Below, piece after piece: positions 23,881 to 32,536 of a DNA stretch of 64,000 nucleotides. The DNA is from Hymenobacter siberiensis. GTDB lineage: Bacteria > Bacteroidota > Bacteroidia > Cytophagales > Hymenobacteraceae. Within the stretch, counting starts at the first letter, position 1, and every line of letters starts with the position of its first letter. Where the stretch lies: the NCBI RefSeq assembly GCF_018967865.2, contig NZ_JAHLZY020000001.1:620001-684000 (forward strand), given 5' to 3'. The notes beneath the pieces were generated by a model that was given only the letters and a program-made list of their open reading frames with translations, ran no database searches and was not told the DNA's origin. A program made the translations under genes and the position numbers.

Positions 23881-26664
23881 TTGCCCGCACCTAAAAAAGA
23901 ATTCGTCATTAAATCCGTCGGCCCCGACCACTTCACCGTGCCCATCCCGGCTGTGAGTGAAACGCCGCTGATGAAGCAGTATTACCAGCTCAAGCAGCAG
24001 CATCCGGGCGCGGTGCTGCTATTCCGGGTGGGCGACTTTTACGAAACCTTCGGCGAGGACGCCGTCACGGCCAGCCGCATTCTCGACATCACCCTCACCA
24101 AGCGCGGTGCGGGCAGCAGCAGCGAAGTGGCCCTGGCCGGCTTCCCGCACCACTCCCTCGACAACTACCTGCCCAAGCTGGTGCGCGCCGGCCAGCGTGT
24201 GGCCATCTGCGACCAGCTCGAAAACCCCAAGGAAGCCAAAGGCCTCGTGAAGCGCGGCATCACGGAGCTCGTGACGCCCGGCGTGAGCATGCACGATAAC
24301 GTGCTGGAGCGGCGCAGTAACAACTACCTCTGCGCCATTCACTTCGGCAAGACCGAGGCCGGCATTTCCTTCCTCGACATCAGCACCGGCGAGTTCCTGG
24401 CCGCCCAAGGTACCCTCGACTATCTGGGCAAGCTGATGCAGAATTTCAGCCCCGCCGAGGTGCTGTTCTGCAAGAAGAGTCGCGCTGAGTTTGAGCAGAA
24501 CTTCGGCCCCGACTACTGCACCTACGCGCTGGACGACTGGGTTTTCGGGGCCGACTACGCCCACGATACCCTCACCCGCCACTTCCGCACCACCTCGCTC
24601 AAGGGTTTTGGCGTCGATAACCTGAAGGAAGGCGTGATTGCGGCCGGCTGCATCCTGCACTACCTCGCCGAAACCAAGCACAACGACGTCCAGCACATCG
24701 CCAGTCTGGGCCGTTTGGAGGAGGATAAGTACGTGTGGCTCGACCGCTTCACGGTGCGCAACTTGGAGCTGGTGCACGCCCAACACCCCGGCGGCGTGCC
24801 CCTCATCGACGTGCTCGACCAGACCCTGACGCCCATGGGGGCCCGTCTGCTGCGCAAGTGGATAGTGCTGCCGCTCAAGGAAGTAAGCCAGATTCAGCGC
24901 CGCCTCGATACGGTAGCCGCGCTGGTGGCCGATGAGGAATTGCTCAGCGACCTTACCCAGCATCTGCGTCAGATAAACGACTTGGAGCGCCTGATAAGCA
25001 AAGTGGCCGTGCGCCGTGTGAACCCCCGCGAGCTGCTGCAGCTGGCCCGCGCCCTCGAAGCCATTGCCCCCATGCGCGAGCGGCTGGCCGTGTCCGGCGT
25101 GAAGGCGCTGGTGAAGCTCTCGGAGCAGCTGAACCCCTGCGCCAACCTGCGCCATGAAATCCTAACCAAAATCAAGCCCGACGCGCCCATCCTCACCAAC
25201 CAGGGCGGCGTGCTGAACATGGGCGTCGATGCCGAGCTGGACGAGCTGCGGGCCCTGGCCTTCTCGGGCAAGGACTACCTGTTGCAGCTTCAGCAGCGCG
25301 AGCAGCGCAATACCGGTATTTCGTCGCTGAAAGTGGCTTACAACCGGGTATTCGGCTACTACCTCGAAGTCACCAATGCCCACAAGGATAAGGTGCCCGC
25401 CGAGTGGATTCGCAAGCAGACCCTGGTGAACGCCGAGCGCTACGTAACCGAGGAGCTGAAAACCTACGAGGAAAAAATCCTCAACGCCGAGGAAAAGCTG
25501 TTTGTGATTGAGCAGCGCATCTACAACGACCTGGTGCTGGCGGCCCTCGATTTCGTGCCCCAGATTCAGCAAAACGCTCGCGCCATTGGCGTGATGGACT
25601 GCCTGGCCAGCTTTGCCCTCACGGCCCGGCAGCAGCGCTACGTGCAGCCACTGGTGAACGACGGCACCGTGCTCGACATCAAAGCCGGCCGCCACCCCGT
25701 CATCGAGCGCCAACTCCCCCCCGGCGAAAGCTATATCCCCAACGACATCTGCCTTGACCAGGACGACCAGCAGATTGTGGTGATAACCGGCCCCAACATG
25801 GCCGGCAAGTCGGCCCTGCTGCGCCAGACGGCCCTCATCGTGCTGCTGGCTCAAATCGGCTCCTTCGTGCCCGCCGATGCCGCCACAGTAGGCATCATCG
25901 ATAAGATTTTTACCCGCGTAGGGGCCTCCGACAACCTGAGCAAGGGCGAAAGCACCTTTATGGTGGAGATGACCGAAACTGCCTCCATCCTCAACAACCT
26001 CTCCGACCGCAGCCTGGTGCTGATGGACGAAATCGGGCGCGGTACCAGCACCTACGACGGCATCAGTATCGCCTGGGCCATCGTCGAGCACCTGCACAAC
26101 AACCCCAAAGCCAAGGCCAAAACCCTGTTCGCCACCCACTACCACGAGCTCAACCAACTGGCCGACGACTGCCCCCGCGTGCGCAACTACAACGTGGCCG
26201 TGAAGGAGGCCGACGGCCGCATCCTCTTCCTGCGCAAGCTGCAGCCCGGCGGCTCCGAGCACAGCTTCGGCATCCACGTGGCACGGCTGGCCGGCATGCC
26301 CACCAGCGTAGTGCTGCGGGCAAATGAAATCATGCACCACCTCGAAGTGGAGCGCACCGGCACCGGGGCCGAAAGTGATATACCCACCGAATTCGACGAC
26401 GTGCTGGCGGGCATCGAGCCCAACGGCAGTTCTATGCGGGCCGGGGTTGCTGTGCCGCCACCCCGCGAGCCTGCCCAGCCCAAGCCCCGCGCCACTTCGG
26501 CCGTGGCAACCGCGCCGCGCGCCCAGCTCAGCATCTTCGAGCCCAGCGACCCGGCCCTCGAACGCATCCGCGAGCTGCTCCAGCACCTTGATGTGAACAC
26601 CCTCACGCCTATCGAAGCGCTGATGAAACTGAACGAATTGAAGCTCACATTAGGGAAAGGTTAA
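23881..26664 (+). CDS. mutS: DNA mismatch repair ATPase MutS
   Basis: A 927-residue mismatch sensor. The mismatch-reading Phe and Glu are in [13 protein letters not shown] (near residues 50-62). The core and clamp follow, then the ATPase: Walker [14 protein letters not shown] (near 638-650), Walker [17 protein letters not shown] (near 711-726) and the His of [12 protein letters not shown] Pro/Ala-rich linker (near 850-880) precedes a short C-terminal dimerisation segment. The proposed start is TTG at 23881; the next Met (residue 30) would remove part of the N-terminal helix before the connector, so the TTG fits the family better. It is divergent from the SpoU gene; no mutL is nearby. Confidence 0.95.
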   Translation: MPAPKKEFVIKSVGPDHFTVPIPAVSETPLMKQYYQLKQQHPGAVLLFRVGDFYETFGEDAVTASRILDITLTKRGAGSSSEVALAGFPHHSLDNYLPKLVRAGQRVAICDQLENPKEAKGLVKRGITELVTPGVSMHDNVLERRSNNYLCAIHFGKTEAGISFLDISTGEFLAAQGTLDYLGKLMQNFSPAEVLFCKKSRAEFEQNFGPDYCTYALDDWVFGADYAHDTLTRHFRTTSLKGFGVDNLKEGVIAAGCILHYLAETKHNDVQHIASLGRLEEDKYVWLDRFTVRNLELVHAQHPGGVPLIDVLDQTLTPMGARLLRKWIVLPLKEVSQIQRRLDTVAALVADEELLSDLTQHLRQINDLERLISKVAVRRVNPRELLQLARALEAIAPMRERLAVSGVKALVKLSEQLNPCANLRHEILTKIKPDAPILTNQGGVLNMGVDAELDELRALAFSGKDYLLQLQQREQRNTGISSLKVAYNRVFGYYLEVTNAHKDKVPAEWIRKQTLVNAERYVTEELKTYEEKILNAEEKLFVIEQRIYNDLVLAALDFVPQIQQNARAIGVMDCLASFALTARQQRYVQPLVNDGTVLDIKAGRHPVIERQLPPGESYIPNDICLDQDDQQIVVITGPNMAGKSALLRQTALIVLLAQIGSFVPADAATVGIIDKIFTRVGASDNLSKGESTFMVEMTETASILNNLSDRSLVLMDEIGRGTSTYDGISIAWAIVEHLHNNPKAKAKTLFATHYHELNQLADDCPRVRNYNVAVKEADGRILFLRKLQPGGSEHSFGIHVARLAGMPTSVVLRANEIMHHLEVERTGTGAESDIPTEFDDVLAGIEPNGSSMRAGVAVPPPREPAQPKPRATSAVATAPRAQLSIFEPSDPALERIRELLQHLDVNTLTPIEALMKLNELKLTLGKG

Positions 26665-26725
26665 TTTTTTCAGCCTGAAAATGAAGGAGAAAGGCCTCTG
26701 GGATGATAATTTCCACACCTGGTAC

Positions 26726-26755
26726 TTGCTTCCTCAAAAAAGCCCCTTACCTTTG
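26726..26755 (+). promoter_or_regulatory. Bacteroidota promoter for tRNA-Gly
   Basis: TTG at 26726-26728 and TACCTTTG at 26748-26755, spaced by 19 nt, match the -33/-7 consensus exactly. Transcription would begin near 26762, about 34 nt before the tRNA. Confidence 0.85.
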
Positions 26756-26795
26756 TCGCACCATTCAGCACAACGAAACTTGTTCTGAACCTCCT

Positions 26796-26871
26796 GCGAG
26801 AGTAGCTCAGTTGGTAGAGCGCGACCTTGCCAAGGTCGAGGTCGCGAGTTCGAACCTCGTCTCCCGCTCCA
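26796..26871 (+). tRNA. tRNA-Gly (GCC)
   Basis: A 76-nt cloverleaf with encoded CCA. The D arm is GCTC...GAGC, the anticodon stem CGACC/GGTCG encloses TTGCCAA (anticodon GCC at 26829-26831), and the T arm has GTTCGAA. In the acceptor stem GCGAGAG/CTCCCGC six of seven pairs form; A4 faces C69, where the usual base would be G4. A terminator-like hairpin follows. Confidence 0.93.
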
Positions 26872-26877
26872 TAGTTC

Positions 26878-26914
26878 GAAAAAAGACGTTGCTTTACAGC
26901 AGCGTCTTTTTTGT
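26878..26914 (+). terminator. Terminator after tRNA-Gly
   Basis: AAAAGACGTTGCT pairs with AGCAGCGTCTTTT (one G-U pair) around TTAC, followed by further T residues. It lies 7 nt after the tRNA and 20 nt before the HNH gene start. Confidence 0.85.
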
Positions 26915-26933
26915 TTTAACTCATGTCATCCGT

Positions 26934-27428
26934 ATGGCTGCTACCCGCAAATGCCTCAGTACAGATGATGAATTCCGGCAGGCGGTTAGCGAAAGCCTAT
27001 CGGTGGCGCAGGTATTGGGGCGCATCGGGCTGGTGCCGGCCGGGGGCAACTACAAAACCGTATATGCCCGCATCGCGAAGCTAGGCTTGGATACTAGCCA
27101 CTGGACGGGCGCGGCCTGGAACCAAGGGGGCCGCTACAAGAGTTTCGGACGCAAAGCCACCCTTGAAGAAATTCTGGTAGAAAATTCGCCGTATAATTTC
27201 ACTCATGGTTTACGGAAAAGGCTGCTGGAAGAAAGCGTGAAGGCCAGACATTGTGAGGATTGTGGACTAGTAGAATGGAAGCATCAGCCTATTCCGCTGG
27301 AATTACATCATCGGAATGGGATAAATAATGCCCACCGTTTGGAAAACTTGCAGTTACTTTGTCCAAACTGCCATGCCCTGACGGAAAACTATCGGGGCAA
27401 AAACAGAGTTAATATCATAGCTAAGTAG
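26934..27428 (+). CDS. HNH endonuclease between two tRNA genes
   Basis: A 164-residue HNH nuclease. The ATG at 26934 is chosen because longer in-frame readings run through tRNA-Gly. The N-terminal part (residues 8-60, VAQVLGRIGLVPAGGNYKTVYARIAKLGLD) is a helix-turn-helix-like DNA-binding module common in phage and homing HNH proteins. The C-terminal HNH site has CEDCGL (near 106-111), LELHHRNGINNAHRLENL (near 122-139) and LLCPNCHALT (near 140-149): two CxxC zinc pairs and the H-N-H residues. It ends 4 bp before tRNA-Leu. Its placement suggests a tRNA-associated mobile gene; its target is not known. Confidence 0.85.
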   Translation: MAATRKCLSTDDEFRQAVSESLSVAQVLGRIGLVPAGGNYKTVYARIAKLGLDTSHWTGAAWNQGGRYKSFGRKATLEEILVENSPYNFTHGLRKRLLEESVKARHCEDCGLVEWKHQPIPLELHHRNGINNAHRLENLQLLCPNCHALTENYRGKNRVNIIAK

Positions 27429-27432
27429 CTGA

Positions 27433-27515
27433 GCCAGAGTGGTGTAATGGTAGCCACGAGGGACTTAAAATCCCTTGTCTTCGCGGACGTACGGGTTCGA
27501 GTCCCGTCTCTGGTA
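27433..27515 (+). tRNA. tRNA-Leu (UAA)
   Basis: An 83-nt class II tRNA. Acceptor GCCAGAG/CTCTGGT, anticodon stem AGGGA/TCCCT around CTTAAAA (anticodon TAA), a long variable arm (TGTCTTCGCGGACG), and a T arm ACGGG-TTCGAGT-CCCGT. No CCA is encoded. It starts 4 bp after the HNH stop. Confidence 0.92.
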
Positions 27516-27521
27516 CTATTT

Positions 27522-27578
27522 GCAAAGCCAAAAAAGCCCGCTCACCTTTTCAGGTGGCGGGCTTTTTTGGCTTTGCCT
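27522..27578. terminator. Terminator after tRNA-Leu
   Basis: GCAAAGCCAAAAAAGCCCGC and GGCGGGCTTTTTTGGCTTTGC form a long stem with one bulge, ending in T-rich runs on both strands. It separates tRNA-Leu from the convergent T9SS-domain remnant. Confidence 0.85.
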
Positions 27579-27594
27579 TCAGCAGTTACTTGGG

Positions 27595-27835
27595 CTATTC
27601 GTGTACCACGCGGCGCGTTTCCAGGCTGGCGGCGGTGCGTACCTGCAGCACATACACGCCGGCCCCCCACGCTGGTGAGGTCCAGCGGCTGGGTGGTGCC
27701 CTGGGGGTTGGGCGCTGCTACCGATTTGTGCGCCACCATGCGCCCCAGGGCATCAAACACCGTTAGCTCGACGGGCTGGCGGTAGCCGCTGAGGAGCACG
27801 CTGAGGCGGCCGGCATCGCATCGCCGGCATCGCAT
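27595..27835 (-). pseudogene. Remnant of a T9SS sorting domain, truncated and frameshifted
   Basis: The minus strand reads RLSVLLSGYRQPVELTVFDA, LGRMVAHKSVAAPN and LDLTSVG, then, in another frame, GAGVYVLQVRTAASLETRRVVHE and a TAG at 27597. Together these are a type A sorting domain without its YPNP start and without any upstream passenger. The frame changes at a run of six C (27663-27668); five would restore it. The left part of the gene is missing: at about 27808-27842 the sequence passes through two copies of GGCATCGCATCGCC into the membrane-protein gene. The frameshift alone could be a sequencing error, but the missing N-terminus points to a true remnant. Confidence 0.75.
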
Positions 27836-28151
27836 CGCCGGCCAGCTTACTGGCCAGCGTACCGGTGTACAGCTTCACCGCCATGCGCCACTGGGCCGGG
27901 GCGAGCACCAGCTGCAGCAGGCAAATGCCGATGCAGAGGGCCGCGTAGGGGACTACGGCCGGCAGCAGGCGCTTGGTAATGCCGCCGTTGATGTCCTGCT
28001 GCATCGCCGCCGCTAAGTGGTGCAGGCTACTGGCAGCCAGCAGTCGCTGCCACAGCACCGTGAGAAACGAGAAAGTTTGCTCATCGTAGGCGCCAATGAG
28101 TAGCAGGGCCAGCAGCAGCAGCAGCAGCGCCAGCAAGGCCCAACGCCCCAT
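27753..28151 (-). pseudogene. Small membrane protein gene with a replaced C-terminus
   Basis: An ATG at 28151 opens a 132-codon frame. Residues 1-20 form a strong hydrophobic helix (MGRWALLALLLLLLALLLIG), followed by YDEQTFSFLTVLWQRLLAASSLHHL, then AVVPYAALCIGICLLQLVLAPAQW as a second helix and KLYTGTLASKLAGD. After about residue 108 the reading enters the T9SS remnant out of frame (MRCRPPQRAPQRLPP...), so the original C-terminus is lost. The join is marked by the duplicated GGCATCGCATCGCC. I do not recognise a family with confidence; a small exosortase-associated membrane protein is one possibility. Confidence 0.55.
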
Positions 28152-28286
28152 TTGCCGGGAGCGTGCTACGGGCCCGGGCCATGAGGCAAGGCTCGTGACA
28201 GGGCCGAAGGAATATAATGTCCCGGTATCGGCCGGCACCGGCCTTGTGCCTACCTTGCAGCTGCTGTTTTGTCCACGCTCCCACGT

Positions 28287-29282
28287 ATGAACCCTGTTTC
28301 TGATACTCCTGTGCCGGCGGCACCCATCGACTATCATCCGCTTATCCGCCAGGTATTCGCGGAGATGGGCAAGGTGGTGGTGGGGCAGCAGCCGCTGCTC
28401 ACCCGCCTGCTGATTGGCCTGTTCACCGGTGGGCACATCCTGCTGGAAGGGGTGCCGGGCCTGGCCAAAACCCTCACCATCTCGACGCTGGCTAAGGTGC
28501 TGCACCTGCATTTTCAGCGGGTGCAGTTCACGCCCGATTTGCTGCCATCGGACCTGGTGGGCACCATGATTTACAACCAGAACCAGTCGGTTTTTGAAGT
28601 AAAGAAGGGGCCGATTTTTGCCAACCTCGTGCTGGCCGACGAAATCAACCGCTCGCCGGCCAAGGTGCAGAGCGCCCTGCTCGAAGCCATGCAGGAAAAG
28701 CAGGTCACCATCGGCGATACCACGTATCCGCTCGACCTGCCGTTTCTGGTGCTGGCCACCCAAAATCCCGTGGAGCAGGAAGGCACCTACCCGCTGCCCG
28801 AGGCCCAGGTCGACCGCTTTATGTTGAAGGTGCACGTTGACTACCTCAAGAAGGCCGACGAGCTGGAGGTGATGCGCCGCATGGCCAACCTCAGCTTTGT
28901 GGAAGATGTGCAGCCCATTCTGACTAAAGAAGATATTTTCGGTATTCGCCAGCAAATCAATCAGGTGCAGATTTCTGACACCCTGGAAAATTACCTGATT
29001 GAGCTGGTGTTTGCCACCCGCCGGCCGGCCGACTACGACCTGCCCGAATTTGCCCAGGCCGTGCAGTTTGGGGCCAGCCCCCGGGCCAGCATTGCCCTGC
29101 ACCGCGCCTCCAAAGCCGTGGCCTACCTCGAAGGCCGCGACTACGTGCTGCCCGAAGACATCAAGGAAGTGGCGGCCGATGTGCTCAACCACCGCATCCT
29201 GCTCACCTACGAGGCCGAAGCCGACGGCATCCGCACCCAGGATTTGATTGAGGCCATTCTGCGCAAGGTGCCCATCAGCTAA
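28287..29282 (+). CDS. MoxR-family AAA+ ATPase
   Basis: A 331-residue MoxR ATPase from the ATG at 28287. Walker A is EGVPGLAKTLTIS (near 50-62), Walker B LVLADEINRSPAKVQSALLE (near 112-131), sensor 1 LATQNPVEQEGTYPLPEAQVDRF (near 155-177 and the arginine finger), and the C-terminal lid follows (ATRRPADYDLP, GASPRASIAL). MoxR proteins usually act with DUF58 and VWA proteins as chaperones for metal or envelope complexes. No DUF58 or VWA gene is adjacent; the gene is flanked by the remnant region and a terminator. It is therefore an orphan by context. Confidence 0.93.
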   Translation: MNPVSDTPVPAAPIDYHPLIRQVFAEMGKVVVGQQPLLTRLLIGLFTGGHILLEGVPGLAKTLTISTLAKVLHLHFQRVQFTPDLLPSDLVGTMIYNQNQSVFEVKKGPIFANLVLADEINRSPAKVQSALLEAMQEKQVTIGDTTYPLDLPFLVLATQNPVEQEGTYPLPEAQVDRFMLKVHVDYLKKADELEVMRRMANLSFVEDVQPILTKEDIFGIRQQINQVQISDTLENYLIELVFATRRPADYDLPEFAQAVQFGASPRASIALHRASKAVAYLEGRDYVLPEDIKEVAADVLNHRILLTYEAEADGIRTQDLIEAILRKVPIS

Positions 29283-29298
29283 GCTTGATGCTGTGCAT

Positions 29299-29334
29299 AA
29301 AAAAAGGGCTGACCATGCGGTCAGCCCTTTTTTT
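29299..29334. terminator. Bidirectional terminator after the MoxR gene
   Basis: AAAAAAAGGGCTGACC and GGTCAGCCCTTTTTTT form a perfect stem around ATGC. It serves moxR (plus) and the T9SS protein gene (minus). Confidence 0.95.
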
Positions 29335-29355
29335 ATGGGTGCGGGGCGGGAATGG

Positions 29356-31254
29356 TTATTCCACTACCACGCGCTTCACCACGAGGTCAGTCCCCGATTT
29401 CAACGTCAGCGTGTACACGCCGGGAGCCAGGCTGCTCACGTTGAAGTCGGCGGTGCCGCCGGCGGCGGGCAGGTTCAACTGGCGCGACTGCACCACTTGG
29501 CCCAGGGTGTTGCTCAGCGTGGCCGAAGCAGTACGCAGGCCAGTAGGCACCGTGAGCTGGAAGCTCTGGTGCGCGGGGTTGGGGTACAGGCTCACGGTAG
29601 CGGCCAGGGCCTCGTTGCGAACGGCCGTGAAAGTGGACAGGCCAACATTGACAGCCAAGCGCGAATTGAGCGTGGAAGTGTTGATGTCTATCCAGGTGGT
29701 ACCGTTGGTGGTGGTGTAGAAGAACGTGCCGCTGCGCAGTGGCACTTCGGTCTGGTAAGCAACACTCAGGTTGTCGGCGGCAACGGTTTTGAGGCCGACA
29801 AAAAAGCCGCCATTTACGGCGATATTCGGAATAGCTACCGTTTCTGTGGTAACCACGTTAGCAGTACCGGCGGGCCGGGGGCGCGCAGGCGAGGTGTAGA
29901 GCACGGTGCCGGGCTGACCATTGGCAGCGGCGCTATATACCAATACTTGATAAGTAGCTGTAGCCGTGGTGGTGCCGGTAAAAGAAGGGCTTACCGACGT
30001 TACAGCGGCGGCACCCACGGTGCGGTACCCAACGGCCAAGACGCTGCCAGCCGCACCCACACCAGCGCCACCGTTGATGGTGGTGCCCGAAACGTAGCTC
30101 AGGGTGCCAGTCGAAATGGTTTGGGTGAAGGTTTGGATGTTGTTGCTAGCTAAGCCATCCGCAGGAATGGTCACGGTCAGGGTATTGGTGCCGGTGGTGC
30201 CCGCCACGGGGTAGGTGAAGGTAACCATAGTGGAAGCACCTGGGGCCAGGGTTGCTACCGTTTGCGTGTTCGTGTAGGTAGTGGCACCACTTACCGCGAG
30301 GGTCACGGCAAGGTTGGTTTGAGCAGCAGAGCCAGTATTAGTTACCAGGGCCTGGGCCGTTACTGGCGAACCGTAGGCGCTCGATACTGTACCCAAGGTA
30401 TAGATAGCCGTAACAGCGGCATCGTTGCTCAGCTGCACGGTGGGTACAAAGCGGTAGGTACGGCCAGCATCCGGCAAACCTACCTTGTTTATGTTGTGAG
30501 CCGAAGTGCCGTAGTTCTGGCTAATGAAAGTAGTCGCGCTCCAAGGGTCGCTGGGTACTCCTTTGAGCGCCAGCGCTACCTGGTTGGTTGCGGTACTGCT
30601 TCCTTTCAGGCCCACGTTTGGAAAACGAGTGGCTGTGGCATTCGCCGAGGCAAGTGCAGTATTGTAAATAAATTCAATGTTACCGCTTTCGTACAGCTTC
30701 GCCTGGAAGCTGAAGTTGCTGTACTGGGCAGGAGCACCGGTGCCGGGCTCTGACTTGTCTTTTACGTTTTTCCACTGAATTGTGCAGACGCGGTTAGGCG
30801 CTGTGCCGGTGGTTTGCACCCGAAAATCAGCCGTACCGCTAATGCCTTCCTCCAGGTCGAAGTTGAAGGGCATAATCAGGTTTGTTTCGGCTGCTGCGGC
30901 CGATGAAAGCGGGTCGATACCAACGCCACCGGCGAAATTCTCATAGTACAGGGCTGCGGTCGAAGGCGCAACCGAGCCAAGCTTGATGAGGCCGTTGGTG
31001 TTTAAGATAAACTGTGTAAAAGCCGTGCCGTTGTAATTGAAAGTGAAGCCAATAGGCTGTGCCGTAGAGTTGGCATCGTCAGGGTTGGTGGTAGCAATAG
31101 CCGTTCCACCCGTGCCTAAATCGGTATACGTACCGGCAACGGTTACGGCATTTGCAGCACCATAATTGAACTGTGCGTGCGCCGCGAATGGCAGCAAAGC
31201 TACCGGTAGCAAACGACTGGCTTTTTTTAGCCGGGTTTGTAGGTTTGTTAACAT
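29356..31254 (-). CDS. T9SS-exported protein with CARDB-like domain and type A sorting domain
   Basis: A 632-residue secreted protein. The signal peptide is SRLLPVALLPFAAHAQF (cleavage near residue 27). A first domain (about 28-270) has FTFNYNGTAFTQFILNTNG and CTIQWKNVKD, resembling the jelly-roll domain seen before CARDB segments. A CARDB-like Ig domain covers about 277-375 (AVTAIYTLGTVSSAYGSPVT, VTNTGSAAQTNLAVTLAV). A second beta domain follows, and the sorting domain ends it (SLYPNPAHQSFQLTV, GVYTLTLKSG, VKRVVVE). The sorting domain predicts T9SS export to the cell surface or medium. The role is probably structural or adhesive; unproven. ATG at 31254. Confidence 0.9.
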   Translation of the reverse strand: MLTNLQTRLKKASRLLPVALLPFAAHAQFNYGAANAVTVAGTYTDLGTGGTAIATTNPDDANSTAQPIGFTFNYNGTAFTQFILNTNGLIKLGSVAPSTAALYYENFAGGVGIDPLSSAAAAETNLIMPFNFDLEEGISGTADFRVQTTGTAPNRVCTIQWKNVKDKSEPGTGAPAQYSNFSFQAKLYESGNIEFIYNTALASANATATRFPNVGLKGSSTATNQVALALKGVPSDPWSATTFISQNYGTSAHNINKVGLPDAGRTYRFVPTVQLSNDAAVTAIYTLGTVSSAYGSPVTAQALVTNTGSAAQTNLAVTLAVSGATTYTNTQTVATLAPGASTMVTFTYPVAGTTGTNTLTVTIPADGLASNNIQTFTQTISTGTLSYVSGTTINGGAGVGAAGSVLAVGYRTVGAAAVTSVSPSFTGTTTATATYQVLVYSAAANGQPGTVLYTSPARPRPAGTANVVTTETVAIPNIAVNGGFFVGLKTVAADNLSVAYQTEVPLRSGTFFYTTTNGTTWIDINTSTLNSRLAVNVGLSTFTAVRNEALAATVSLYPNPAHQSFQLTVPTGLRTASATLSNTLGQVVQSRQLNLPAAGGTADFNVSSLAPGVYTLTLKSGTDLVVKRVVVE

Positions 31255-31431
31255 GGAAAAAAGAGGAAAAGTGGGGAATAGAAAATACTTAAGTGAGCGA
31301 AGACAGAGAAAGGAAAAGGAGGGGGATAAGTGAAAAGCTGAATTGCTATTTCAGCCGACAAATTACAATATACCACCGATACCCGGCCGAATTATCGACT
31401 GGCGGCACATTTGTCATGATGCTCAAGCCTT

Positions 31432-32454
31432 TTAGATGGTCGCAGTGGCCTGTAACAGCTGCGCCGCATTTGCGGCGGCATCGCAGTCGGCCACGGGCAC
31501 CAGGGTGCGGGGCGGCTCTTCGGGGCGGGGAGCCAGGCCGTAGGTGTAGGTCTTGTCGTAGTAATCGAGCACCAGCTCCACCATCAGCGGGAAGTCGCGG
31601 GCGGCCACGGCGGCCAGCGCTTGCTGGGTGGCCAGGCCGCCAAGGCGCTTTTGCAGACGCCCGATGGATTCGGCCAGCAGGGTTGGGTCTTCGGCCCCGT
31701 ACTCGGCGGCCAGCTTGGCCACGCGGGCGGGGCGGGGCACCTCCAGTACGAAGCGCGGGGAGGCCTGGAGCTGGGCAAACAGCCCGGGCGGAATGGTGAG
31801 CCGGCCAATCTGGCGGCTCTCATCCTCCACCCAAATCGGGGTATCGGTGGGCAGGGCGGCCATTGCCGCCGCCAGGTTGTTCTCAAACTGCTCCTGGGTG
31901 GGCTGCACCGGCTGCCCAATGGCCCCAAAGGCCGAACCCTTGTGACTGGCCAGGCCCTCTAGGTCGAGCACCAGCTGGCCGTGCATGGCGGTTAGCTGGT
32001 GCAGCACATCGGTTTTGCCGCTGCCGGTGAGGCCGCCCAGCACGCGCCACTGCCGGGGCTGCGCAAACGAGGCCAGCACATCGCGGCGGTAGTCCTTATA
32101 CCCATGGTCGAGCAGGTGCACTTTGAAGCTGGCCAGCTCCAGCAGCCACATCACGGCCCCGCTGCGCATGCCGCCGCGCCAGCAGTGCAGGCGCACTTCC
32201 TTGCCGGGCACCAGCTTTTTGGCCTGCTTCACCATGGCCGACATCTTCGGCCCGAAAAACTCCAGGCCCAGGTGCACGGCTCGCTCCTGGCTCATCTGCT
32301 TATAGGTAGTGCCGATGCTGGCCCGCTCCTCATCCGTAAACAAAGGCAGGTTGAGCGCGCCCGGCATGTGGCCCTGCGCAAACTCGATGGGAGCCCGCAC
32401 ATCGAGCACGGGGTAGGGGAGTGCTTCGAATTCGGCTAGGGAGTGACGGGGCAT
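31432..32454 (-). CDS. mnmH: tRNA 2-selenouridine synthase (rhodanese plus P-loop)
   Basis: A 340-residue enzyme that converts 2-thiouridine (via a geranylated intermediate) to 2-selenouridine at the tRNA wobble position. The N-terminal rhodanese domain has LDVRAPIEFAQGHMPGALNLP (residues 17-37) and the active Cys in LHCWRGGMRSG (near 92-102). The C-terminal P-loop domain has VLGGLTGSGKTDVLHQL (near 135-151). The ATG at 32454 is chosen; a TTG three codons upstream is in frame. No selD was seen in the window, so selenophosphate supply must come from elsewhere. If absent, geranylation or another activity is possible. Confidence 0.93.
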   Translation of the reverse strand: MPRHSLAEFEALPYPVLDVRAPIEFAQGHMPGALNLPLFTDEERASIGTTYKQMSQERAVHLGLEFFGPKMSAMVKQAKKLVPGKEVRLHCWRGGMRSGAVMWLLELASFKVHLLDHGYKDYRRDVLASFAQPRQWRVLGGLTGSGKTDVLHQLTAMHGQLVLDLEGLASHKGSAFGAIGQPVQPTQEQFENNLAAAMAALPTDTPIWVEDESRQIGRLTIPPGLFAQLQASPRFVLEVPRPARVAKLAAEYGAEDPTLLAESIGRLQKRLGGLATQQALAAVAARDFPLMVELVLDYYDKTYTYGLAPRPEEPPRTLVPVADCDAAANAAQLLQATATI

Positions 32455-32483
32455 GCGGGGCAATAATTGAAAATAAAAAAATG

Positions 32484-32517
32484 AACGTCATGCTGAGCGA
32501 AGTCGAAACATGACGTT
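32484..32517. repeat. REP-like hairpin (AACGTCATG...CATGACGTT)
   Basis: Arms AACGTCATG and CATGACGTT enclose CTGAGCGAAGTCGAAA. It is the same family as 12338-12371, in the opposite orientation. It lies between pdxJ and mnmH. Confidence 0.75.
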
Positions 32518-32536
32518 CTCTGAAAAAAACGTCTGA

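Noticed and set aside
26703..26933. Longer start for the HNH gene through tRNA-Gly
   Set aside because: The frame would translate the tRNA and its terminator; the ATG at 26934 leaves a complete HNH protein.
27753..29192. Long minus-strand frame of 479 codons opposite the MoxR gene
   Set aside because: Most of it is antisense to moxR, with His/Gly-rich low-complexity text typical of a shadow. Only the part after 28151 looks like a protein.
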